DNA from: Impatiens glandulifera
Lineage: Eukaryota > Streptophyta > Magnoliopsida > Ericales > Balsaminaceae
Length of the DNA stretch: 64,000 nucleotides
NCBI RefSeq assembly: GCF_907164915.1
Contig: NC_061863.1
Coordinates: 6,006,340-6,070,339, forward strand
Direction: 5' to 3'
Position numbers and translations under genes: made by a program
Notes under the pieces: generated by a model
The model's database searches: none
What the model saw: the letters and a program-made list of their open reading frames with translations, nothing else
What the model was told of the DNA's origin: nothing
Part shown: positions 26,521 through 37,448 of the stretch, piece after piece
Numbering within the stretch: position 1 is the first letter of the stretch
How the letters are laid out: the number at the start of each line of letters is the position of its first letter

Positions 26521-29500
26521 ATGTCTGGATTAAGAAACGGGAATATGGAAGTTAGTAAGAAATTGATTGCAGTCGCAATTGAGAAGAGCAAAGGAAGCCA
26601 AATTGCTCTAAAATGGGCAATTGATAATGCTCTTCAAAATTGCCAAAATGTTGTTCTTATTCATGTCAATCTTCATCCTTCCATCACTTCTTTGGAAGCA
26701 TCCCCTTCAGTTTCATCTTCAAGTAATTATTAATTACATATATAATTGTTTGATTGATTGATTAACCAACAATTGATCATGCATGTGTTAAATTTGTTAT
26801 ATAAATTAATGTTGTAGGATTTATTGGGCAAAATGTTGATGAAGTAACGGGTCAAACGATGATAAGTGCACAACATAAGGAATTGTTCCAACCTTTTCAT
26901 TGTTTCTGCACTCGAAAAGATGTAATGTATTTTAAGAACCCTAGCTAGCTAGCTAGCTAGATAGAACATTTATTTATCTTTTAACATATGATGATTAATT
27001 GATATTGTTGATATTGAATCAGATACAATGCCATGATGTTTTGTTAGAGGATGTTGATTTAGGCAAATCATTAATAGAATATGTTACACAATCAGCCATA
27101 GATGTCTTGGTTGTTGGGGCCTCATCCAAACAAAGCTTTCTCAGGTATTTTTTCTTTTTCTTTTTTTTATTGTTGTCGGGTTTTCATGTCAGGATTAGTA
27201 TGTCATTCAAAGTAAGTCACAAGTTTAATTCTCATTGATGGTAAAATTGTTTAAGCTTAAAGAAAAAAAAAAGACACATTTAGAGGACTATTAGATCAAT
27301 GTCATTACGAATATTATCATTCAATCTTACTAGTCACGATTATTCTATTAGTCTGATTACGAATCTTAGTCAAGGTTACGAGAAGAAGTGGTCTATTAAT
27401 GTTGGTAAACATCCAAAGATAGTAGCTCATTATTTTCGCAACCCTGCTTCTTAGATTGTATGAATCTAAGTATCCCAATAATTATCAATAGTCAACGAAA
27501 AGCGTGAACATTCAAATCGGGGTATCAACCGCCCATGAACTATACTAATCAAATTCGAATTGAAGAACATTTGATTCATCGGATATAAAATTTTGATATT
27601 ATAAAACTAATCAAATATATAATTTATTCAAATAATTGAACAAATCTAATTCAAAATATATTAGTCCCCACGTGACTCAAATAGCATAAGAAACATGGTC
27701 TTTGTGTGAAAATTCGAACTCATTCCACTTAACTCGGATTTTGATTTTGATTGCAGTCGATTCAAAATGGGTACAGATCTTCAAGGAAGTTTAATGAAAG
27801 GAATTCCAGATTTCTGCAACTTATACGTAATCAACAGAGGAAAGATTTCATCATCAAAAGCCGCAACATCTCAACCTCCTGCATTTTCTCATCTCCGAAA
27901 TCGAATATTCAATAATCCAAATCCCGCAGCATTATTCCAACCTGATTCAAGAGGTACACGTAACTAATTAACAACATCAGATTCAATTTCAAAACCTCTA
28001 ATTCGAATCGCAATCAAACAGGATCATCACCGAGACCGCAAAATGAGAATAAAGTGAAAGTATTGAAGAAAATGAAATCTATAAAGTAAGTAGCTAGTAA
28101 ATCGATTTGATTGGATTATATGGAATTGAAGATTAATGAATTGAATATTTATTAGGTCACCCTTCTATAAAAAATGGCCTCACGGTGAGATTGCGAGGAG
28201 AGGAACGGTATCGCTGGATATAAGTAATTGTAATGAACTGAGTTTTGATTTCGGTGGAGGAGATTCAGTGGAAGGCGTTCGATCTCAATCTATGGATATG
28301 GATTTCAATTCTTATTCTTCTAATGGAAGTTATCAATCATCCGAATTCAGAATCCAGGTTTTTCTCTTTCTCTTCTTGATTGAGAAAAGTAATTATACTA
28401 AAGATAAATAGCGGGAATTTGGTATCACAAAAGAGTATCGAGAATGATGTGTGAATTCGTGAATAACTTGAATCTAAGAGATAAAATTCATTTTTTAAAA
28501 CCAAGCATTCTCACATCATTTCTTATATATTTCGTGACATCAAATTTCGGCTAAAAAAAATTTAACTCGCATTATTTTTTTTTTTTTTTGTACAAACTCA
28601 CTGTCACTATTCATAACCCCAAGAGGGAATTTGAGCAAATGACTCACTGATAGGGTGAATAACCAATTGTGCGGGTGAATAATTTAAATAGCGCTGGTGA
28701 CCCCTTTTACTGTTTTTGGACGAAAATGCCCCAGTTGCGTCACGCAACCTGAGGTTGCGTGACGAATTTTTTTATTTTTCAAAAAAATTTAATTATGAAA
28801 TTTTTTTGGACGAAAATGTCCCAATTGCGTCACGCAATTCCAGTTGCGTCACGCAATCGTGTCACGCAACTCCATTTGCGTCACGCAACCCCAGTTACGT
28901 CACGCAATCGCGAGCAAAAAAAAATTCCGATTGCGTTACGTAAGGGTACAATTGTCATTAAAAAAAGAGGATCATCGGCGCTATTTAAATTATTCACCCG
29001 CACAATTAGTTATTGTTGCCTATCAGTGGTCATCCGCTCAAATTTCCCAAAGAAGGATACAAGTTATTAACATATGAATAGTGTTAATATTTAAAAAATT
29101 GTATCAAAATATACTTTTATTTATTTATTTTTAATTTAAATATTCTCTCTAAAGTTCTAATGATGTATTAATGTGAGTTAAAAAAATAATAAATAATTTA
29201 AATTAAAGGGAGCTAACTGTCCTAAAAAAATGTTTAATTAGTGTTTTTATTTTTATTTTTGTGATTTTATTATGTCATATTAGATTTATTTACTCAAATA
29301 ATTCTTATTGTATTTCATTATATATGGAACATTTAAAAAAAAACAAAATGAGTATATTTTCAGGAAGATAATTTTTTAATGTAAATTGAAGAATTAAAAC
29401 AAATTTACTTAGTTATTCTATATTAAAGAATCTCTTATCTTAATCAAACAAGATAGTTTAGGGCTTGATTGATTAGTTTACTTTGTTTTGATCAAATTAT

Positions 29501-29526
29501 TTGAATAATTAATTAAAATACTTTTA

Positions 29527-29557
<31 letters not shown>

Positions 29558-32506
29558 TAAAATATTAATCATTAAAATTATTTGAGTTATTTTACTAAAA
29601 TAAACTATTTTTTTTCAATATATATAAAACCTAAATAAAATAAAATTTAAAACTTTTTTTATCTTGACATAGTTGAATCATCTTTGGATTATCTTAAAGA
29701 AAATAAAAACTTGTTGGAGGCCAAAGTAAATTATTAGATAAAATGACTAAATAATATATTTAATACTAAATATTAAAAAAATTTAAAAATTCAAAGTACT
29801 TTCTTTATCTATCTATTGATGATTTGAAATTGTAATTGATTTGGATAATAATCAATTTTAAATAATCAACATCAAAATAATTTAAAATTTTTGACAGGTG
29901 TAATTTGAAATACAAAATATGAGTTATTTAAAAGACTTTCCAAAATAAATCACCTAAATAAATAATAATAAAAAAAGATATGTAAATGTTATTTAAAAAA
30001 ATGATTTTTTTCTAACACAATCTTATAGTTATATTCTTCATTTCAATTTATTCGAATCCAAAATCTTTCATACTTAACATATAAACTTATTGAGTTAAAA
30101 TTTAAATAAATTTAAATATTAATATAAAGTTTGGGAATGTATATAGTAGTATTTTAATATTTGTTTTTCTCATAATTTATAATATTATGACAATTGTAAG
30201 TGTTATTTTTATTTTTGCAATTAGGATGATGAAGACATTAATGAAATGTTGAGGCTAAAGCAACAACTAAAGCAAACAATGGAAATGTATAGCACTGCCT
30301 GCAAAGAAGCTAACACAGCAACCCAAAAGGTATCATTATTTGAAAATATTTTCTTAACTTAAATTGCGTTTGACATAAAATAATATTATAAAATATACAT
30401 ATTGATTTTTTTTATTTCCAAATCTATGGTGAGTTCTAAAAAAGTATTTTTCAAACATGTCTATATATTAAACCAAGGCAAATGAACTCCAACTCGAGAA
30501 ACTTGAAAGGGTGGGGATAACAAATAAGACAACAATTGAAAACGAAAAGACGAAGTCAAATGAAGCTAGTGAAGATGCTCAAGTGGCTCAAAGGGATGCA
30601 CAATTAGAAACCGAAAAGAAGATCAACAGTGTTGAGACGAAAGCCATTAGAGATAGCGATGATATGAACAAATTAGTAGTCTCCAATATTGGACTTGGAG
30701 ATTCATGTGGTCCTCTCAATTGCAAGACATACAACATTCAAGATATCAAGGCTGCCACGCTTAACTTCTCCGAAACTGTGAAAATCGGCGAAGGAGGCTT
30801 TGGCTTTGTTTATAAAGCCGTTCTTGATGAAATTCCGGTTGCTATTAAGGTTCTTCGACCCGATGCAGCTCAAGGAAGATTGCAGTTCCAACGCGAGGTA
30901 TTAACAAGTTCTCTAATCTCCATAACTATAATTTTATTTGACAATTTCAAATAACTTGTCACAAAATTGTGTTAACTTGTTCCCATTCATAAAAAAAAAA
31001 CACTTTAAAAAATATTTTAAAAAATATTCAAATTTCAAATTAACTCTTGACAACTAAATTAACTAACCAAGTAAGTTTTATTTTTAGTTTGAAAAGAGTT
31101 GAATAACACATTATGTTATTTAATAATTAAAATTTTTATCACTATCATTTTGATTAGGTTTAACAATTTAGGTAGATTTCAGGTTGTAAATTTAAACCTA
31201 ACTTGGAAGTCTAAATCTCTAACCAGAACATAACCGGTTTATTTGTAATTGATTTGAACTCAACCAAATTAACTTAACTGAACTCGAACCCAACCTAATT
31301 TAATTTGATATATTTTCTTATCACATTTCTAATTCAGATTAAAATGACATAAAAAAAAGCTAAAACACAAATTCATTTATAAAAATTCTAAAAAATAATG
31401 AATAAGTAAAAAGAAACATAAAATTCTATAAGTAGAAAAAAGAATGTAAAACTCTACTAAAAGAGAAATTAAAAATGATTAAGATTGATATATTTATTTT
31501 TGGTCATTTTAGGTAGACCAAATTTTGACACTTAATCATGTTAAACAAATTGACCCGATTTTGATTAGAACCTAAAAATACCTTATCCTAACCTATTTTT
31601 CATATATAATGAGTAAAGTTAACATCATGACTATTGAGATTTTTTAGCTGGTAAAAGAAAAACAAATCCTAGTAGTTCGATTATTTAACTAGTCTTCGAT
31701 AGTGAACATTTATGGTTATGATTTCATTGTTACAAGACTCGTGTTTCATGTTTTATATTGTTTTGTCGTTATACTTAACTTACTCTCGTTCATATCCTTT
31801 CATCGAAAATCAGGTTGAAGTGCTAAGCAACATAAGACATCCAAACATGGTCTTACTCCTAGGAATTTGTCCCGAATACGGTTGTTTAATCTACGAATAC
31901 CTCTCCAACGGCAGTCTAGACGATCTACTCTTCAAAAGAGGAAACTCACCACCACTAACATGGAAACAAAGATTCAAAATCTCTTTTGAAATCGCCACCG
32001 GTCTATTATTCCTCCACCAATCCAAACCCGAACCAATAGTTCACCGTGATCTAAAACCCGCAAACATCTTACTCGATTCCAACTACGTAAGCAAAATCAG
32101 CGACGTGGGTCTAGCCAGACTCGTCCCTCCATCATCCACAACACAAAATACAACCCAATATCACATGACATCAGCCGCCGGAACTTTCTGTTACATAGAT
32201 CCGGAGTACCAACAGACAGGTTTATTAGGTGTGAAATCTGATGTTTATTCGTTAGGAGTTATGTTATTGCAGATAATCACGGCGAAATCTCCGATGGGTT
32301 TGACTCATAGTGTGGAGAAAGCAATTGAAAAGGGTAATTTTGGTCAGATGTTAGATCCGACTGTTTTTGATTGGCCGGTTGAAGAGGCACTTTCGTTTGC
32401 TAAAATGGCACTTAAGTGTACGGAATTGAGAAGAAGAGATAGGCCGGATTTAGAGAAGGAGGTTTTACCTGAATTATTGAGGTTGAGAGATTTGGCTGAT
32501 AGATGA
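26521..32506 (+). CDS. USP-domain receptor-like cytoplasmic kinase (RLCK-IX type, no U-box)
   Basis: Predicted 702-residue Ser/Thr kinase. Nine exons with GT-AG borders and consistent phases: 26521-26722, 26818-26921, 27023-27144, 27757-27953, 28022-28085, 28156-28357, 30225-30329, 30478-30897 and 31814-32506. Residues about 10-160 form a universal stress protein domain (KKLIAVAIEKSKGSQIALKW). A coiled coil follows at about 300-390 (LRLKQQLKQ, KANELQLEKLE). The kinase domain has P-loop GEGGFGFV at about 436-443, Lys456 in VAIKVL, HRDLKPAN at about 549, and ISDVGLA in place of DFG, which is usual in this plant family. The activation segment ends CYIDPEY. The protein stops at RLRDLADR, where PUB-type relatives continue into a U-box, so it belongs to the U-box-less subgroup. 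Intron 6 is 1.87 kb and hosts a transposon. Likely active; partners unknown. Confidence 0.92.
28609..29085. mobile_element. TIR element (MITE-like) in kinase intron 6 with CGTCA-site array
   Basis: About 80-bp inverted termini: GGGAATTTGAGC..CACTGATAGG..AATTGTGCGGGTGAATAA with AATTTAAATAGCGC at 28625-28705, and the complement at 28975-29048. Weaker similarity extends outward to a CACTATTCAT on both sides. The core carries eight copies of a TTGCGTCACGCAA-like near-palindrome within a twice-repeated GGACGAAAATG.CCCA context. No transposase is encoded. I could not fix a target-site duplication. The class is uncertain (MULE-derived MITE is one option). Confidence 0.7.
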
Positions 32507-33666
32507 TTTTTGGTGAGAAACCAAACGGGTCTATAAATGTTTTTGTATATTATAGATTTGGATTGGATTTGATCCTATGGAATGAATTAGATTTGGGAGG
32601 GTTTGATATTGTTTTTGGTGGGTTTGAATTTGTGTAAATTAATTTGGAAACATTGTTTCCAAATGATTAATTGTTATCTTTTAGAGCTAGCAATTATAAT
32701 GAAATATATTTATACATCTTCATGATCAATTTCCCTTTTTTTTTTTTCCAACAAGGGTGGTCTGAGATTATTTGAGAAACTTTAATAGTCCTTTGTTTTT
32801 TAAAATTATTCTTGATTCTTTTATATATCATGATTTAGTTTGAAGTATACTAATTTATTTGGTTTAAAAAATTATTTTTGTACTTAATTTTGGGAAATAT
32901 CTAGTTTGTTTTTTGTTAGCTAACTTATAACAAAAGATTATGAACTTTTTAAATTTTAGTAGACTTAATTTATTTATTTCTTAAAATTTATGAAAATTGT
33001 TAAAATAAGTTCCATGATTAATTTTATAAAAATCTTAAATAGTGTTTGGTGCATGTTATAAATTATATAGGATATACGTTTTTTTTTAACGTTGGTTTCG
33101 TTTCTCCTTTAGACGGGTTAAGCACATAACTCGAAAAAATACTTAACAAATTAATTAGGCGAACGAAACTTGTCGTGACAGGCATAAACATAAGACCTCT
33201 CCTAATGATATTCAACTTTTTATTTTTGCAACTAGGCTTGAAGAGGGAATATGTACAAGTGATGAGAGGTGATAAGAGGAGGAAATTTGAGAGAGAAAAT
33301 GAGAAAGAAAATAAATGTGTCACTACATTATTGGTTAAAAAAATGATAAAGAGTGAGGAGAGAGAAAGAGAGAAAATTTGTTATTTTTTCGATGAATAAA
33401 ATTGTGTCACGTAATTTTCTTTCACAATCATTTCTCATAAGTTATATAAGTATAAATTGTAACGATATATAAATAGTATATATAGCAACCATAAAATTTT
33501 TTATATCTTATTGTTATTTGGTTTGAATTGGAATTATAAAATAAATTATATTTAATATACATATATTAAGAGACCAAAAGGTTTTAATTTCATCGCTTTG
33601 AGTTTAAGTGGGACATGAGGTGTGAGGTGTCAATGTTAGTTCTTTTTTATTAAAAAAATAAAAAAA

Positions 33667-33699
<33 letters not shown>

Positions 33700-33789
33700 A
33701 ATTACATTTAAAATAATTTTAATAAAAAATAAACAAAGTTATTTTTAATATAAAAGATAAAACTATTCAAATTTATTTCATAAAATATA
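32507..33789. other. Spacer between the kinase and CRR7-like genes
   Basis: Contains the kinase 3' region, a dispersed-repeat copy at 33107-33245 and a (TA)n run at about 33668-33692. No additional gene seen. Confidence 0.6.
33107..33245 (+). repeat. Dispersed repeat with AATTAATTAGGCG core
   Basis: Shares GGGTTAAGCACATAACTCG, AACAAATTAATTAGGCGAAC and GGCTTGAAGAGGG text, in order, with 42893-43036 and 43046-43205. Confidence 0.55.
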
Positions 33790-33796
33790 TATATAA
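33790..33796 (+). promoter_or_regulatory. TATA box of the CRR7-like gene
   Basis: TATATAA, 111 bases upstream of the chosen ATG. A CT-dinucleotide run (about 33866-33884), common in plant leaders, lies between them. Confidence 0.5.
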
Positions 33797-33906
33797 GAAA
33801 GCGGATAAATGGCGCTTAATTTCCAGCCTCTACTCTCACACCATCTTCCTTCCCTCAAAACTACTCTCTCTCTCTCTCTCTTAAGTTCAAAATCTGATTC
33901 CAAAAT

Positions 33907-34571
33907 ATGATGAAATCCGTGGCCAGTACAATTTCATCTGTCAATATCCGATCAATCAGAAATGCAGTTCCGAATCTCCACTGTAAGCTCTCTGTTATTT
34001 GAACTCCACGGATATAGCTGTATTATCTTCAACAATTGAATATTACTAAGCAGTAACAGAAGGATCTGGTCATATGCAGGTGGAATACCTTCAAATCTAT
34101 GTAGATTTGCTGTATTTGATCAACCGATGATAGTTTTATCTTGTTCTTCGAGTTCTCTAACTGTTGGCTCAAAACTTCAATTGTTAAAGAACAAGAGCAA
34201 TGATGTGACCAAGGTTGTGTAAACTAAATGATGTGTATCTCTTTGTGACTGAATTTATGAATGATTTCTTTATGATAATGAATTGATTTTAGGTGTTTGC
34301 AATGAGAAGGAGGAGGAGAGCAAATGTTGAAACAGATACGTATGTATTGATGGAACCAGGAAAGAGTGAAGAATTTGTTACGGAAGATGAATTGATGGTT
34401 AGATTAAAAGGTTGGCTTGAATGCTGGCCAGAAGGAAAATCTCTTCCTCCAGATTTGGCTAGGTTTGAAAATCTTGATGATGCGGTTTCTCATCTTGTTA
34501 AATTTGTTTGTGAACTTGAAATTGATGGGAATGTTGGATCCGTTCAGTGGTTTCAGGTACGTTTGGAGTAA
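33907..34571 (+). CDS. CRR7: CRR7-like chloroplast NDH-complex factor (DUF3571)
   Basis: Predicted 162 residues from three exons: 33907-33982, 34080-34213 and 34293-34571, GT-AG, phases 1 and 0. The basic, Ser-rich N-terminus (residues 1 to about 70, few acidic residues) fits a plastid transit peptide. The conserved domain begins [20 protein letters not shown], contains [20 protein letters not shown], and ends [11 protein letters not shown]. From family knowledge this resembles CHLORORESPIRATORY REDUCTION 7, needed for stable accumulation of the chloroplast NADH dehydrogenase-like complex. The final exon is read through CAG|GTACGT because the conserved C-terminus VRLE-stop follows directly. 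Two adjacent ATGs (MM) open the frame. Convergent with RNASEH2B. Confidence 0.75.
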
Positions 34572-37448
34572 TACAACTTTTTGGATTTTTGATGAAATTG
34601 TACTTAGTTAGTCAAGTATTCATAATCCAATTGTCTTTTTTGAAAAATATTTTCTTCGAGAAACTCGTGCACATAGATATCAAGCTCATAGATTCTTAAA
34701 AGAACGAATAATTCTCCGACTTACTTTTTCGACTTTTCAAAACGAATATCAGAAGACGTCATAATACGATTATTAAAGGTTCGACAAGTTCAACGAATTG
34801 AATGGTTCACTGCGTTTTTTTTCCATAATAACACAAGAATCCCACAAGACACTCCTAGAGAGTCAAAGTCTCTAAACCACACCACCGCCAATTACTTAGA
34901 TTCATTACAATCCATTAATCCATCTTTTAGTCTCACTAAAACAATATATGACATAACCAATAGTGACTTAATGACGTCTCTCTTTACACCATCATTGATT
35001 CCATAAACGTTTCAAACAATAATCATTCCAATCATTCTAATCTAAATAACCATTTCTCAAATTCCAAAAATATTTCTCTTCTTAAATATAACCCTACAGT
35101 AGATCAACTTATTTAACTTACAATGTTTAGTTGTTTGATAAAAAAGGCTTGGGTGATAAGTATACGAAAGAATGGAATCTCGTGCACATTAGGTCACACT
35201 TTAGTCTCTAATTCAAACACCTCAAGGGATTGTTTACATTTAACGTCATATTATGTGTCGAGAATTACATTAAGATATTCTCATTGATAATCTAGCTCAA
35301 AATCTACCGATTTCTCATCAGACAGATCGTGAATGAAAACTGACAATTCATTATTTTTAATTTTAATATAATAGTTCTAATAGGGTTAGCGTTGATTATG
35401 TCTTCCACAGATGACGAACATCTCTTTTGTATTTGATCAATCAATTCTTGTTCGGACAACAAATCCAAAATATGATTAGGGGTTAATGACCTCAGGTTTT
35501 GATACTCCACCACATGTCTGCACTCCCCTTTTTCGACATCCGTTATGGCATCACAATCTGAAGATTGTGAAGACATATACTCGATATCAGTCTCTAAAAA
35601 GCATGTTGGCTCATTTATCCCTACTTAGTCTACACGACATCCCTGGTGCTCAAATTAAATCTCTCTGACTGACCTTTTTGTTTGCCTAAACGAAGTCGAT
35701 GACTCCAACACAAGTAGATCCGATGTGTTTGTTCCCGATGAAGGAGACACGACAATAGGACGTTCAGGTCATTTATCAACACAAATGAATTATGTGTAAC
35801 AAATATGTAATTCAAAGGGATGCACCCTCATTCTAATCCAACTGGTCTCATGTGTTCTCATCGAGCTCAATAAATCCCTAAGATCATTACCAGCTTGACT
35901 AAGAAGATCATGATTCCACATATTTGTTGGCATTTCAAACAATCGAATTTATGTACCATTCTTATCTATGTGGGCTCTTATGATGTGTTCGGGCACAACA
36001 ACCTATGAATTCTCAATATTAACCGATCGATCATCAATGAGTTGTCGTATTCCTTCCTTGACTAACGATCTAATACATTTATCGATTGACATGATAAATA
36101 TTGTTTTAAATTCATTTCATAGAACAACATATATTCTTTGAGAATTGAATCCATACCAAAAGACGTCCTAATTAGGTATGGGCTCGAGACGCCCTTGATT
36201 CCAAGCCAACGTTTGAAGAGCCCGGCGTAATAGTTTTAATTGGATCAAGTCTACCTCAATCATTCTTTTTTCGGGGCGCACTTCTAATGTTTAAAATTCA
36301 AAAGATTTTGGCTCCAACATGAACCGCATTCGTCTAGTCTACCCAGACAACCCACCTACTGGCGACTACATCTGTTGCAAATGTTTGAGTTTTGGCCGTA
36401 CAAAGATTCAGTTGCACCACTCCGGGCCGAGTTTGCTACCTAAGTTGTGTGTCAACCAGAGACATCTCCCTCATTTGGTTGTGGAAACAGAGTGCAGTCG
36501 AGAAGCGACCCCTTTCTAAAGCCCTCCCTCTAGCACCAATAACATTCACAGTACAACGCATAGTCTCCCTAGACTTGGACGCATGAGGTGCTCTTAAGGG
36601 TGTTGAGAAAGTCGATTGAAGACCGATGGCCGGTGTGACCCTTCGACTCCTCACTCCCACGATGTTCTGTCGTTGCTTTACCCCCAAAACTCATCTGAGG
36701 TTGTCCGTCCACCAATCAGACTGCACAACCCGCCTGCAAGTGCATCAATAACAATAGGCTCATCGCTCACTCCCACTATCATCGGAGATAGGCCTCCAAT
36801 AAATATTTTAAGGGTGTGACTTTACACCTCTCACTCCCACTGTCATCTTTTTTGTGTAAATCTTCAAATTTTAAGAGTAGATCTTTCTTGAAAGATTACT
36901 TCAACAATGACTCTACCTGGGCTATAAAGTTTATTATTTTGTAAAATTATGTTGTAAGCCAAAATAATACAATAGGCCTAACAATTCGTTCACAAAATAA
37001 TCCATAATTTTGGTTTGCTCTCCATTATGTAGGAATATTTTGTCCAAGAATTTATATTTTGGTGAAAAACTAATCTCATTCAAGTTGTATTTATACTGAT
37101 CGATGATGGCAAAAAGTTACGAGAAAATAGTTCAAACCTAGACAAACATAATAGTTCTAGATCAGAAAGATTCCAATGCAAGAAAATTGGACGGTTAGAT
37201 CATCGGTGGGATACTTATATTTGATGGTACCACGCATTTTGGTTAGCAATTTCACATCGTTTTGTCCCACAGATCCCCTTTTTTCAGCATTCGATATACG
37301 GGTTTGTTCAAGAACACGAAATCAAAAGGGTTTTGAACTTAAGAAAACAATTAATGTCATGATCTTCCAAATTGAATGAAGTACATCTTATACAATGTGA
37401 CATCATCATGTTGAAAAAAATACACTTTTCCAAGCAGTTGAAACGGTA
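34572..37448. other. Intergenic region between convergent genes, mobile-element debris
   Basis: 2.9 kb with no intact gene. The middle part (about 35300-36700) carries decayed minus-strand coding sequence, listed separately. 36610-36830 has three imperfect copies of CTCACTCCCAC-containing text. The rest is unassigned. Confidence 0.5.
35304..36700 (-). pseudogene. Decayed ORF resembling DUF4283-type / retroelement ORF1 protein
   Basis: Short minus-strand frames join across stops. The segment FEMPTNMWNHDLLSQAGND followed shortly by TSWIRMRVHPF has the spacing of the DUF4283 pattern (hydrophobic-x-x-P-x-x-W-x-x-x-x-hydrophobic ... W-x-R-hydrophobic-x-V). That pattern is common in plant LINE ORF1-like and gag-like proteins. 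Further acidic sequence follows at 35304-35576. Frames are broken at many points. The assignment is an inference from pattern, not from clear homology. Confidence 0.3.

Noticed and set aside
31712..31813. N-terminal extension of the kinase C-terminal exon
   Set aside because: Intronic; an acceptor at 31812-31813 joins in phase with exon 8 and restores a canonical kinase domain.
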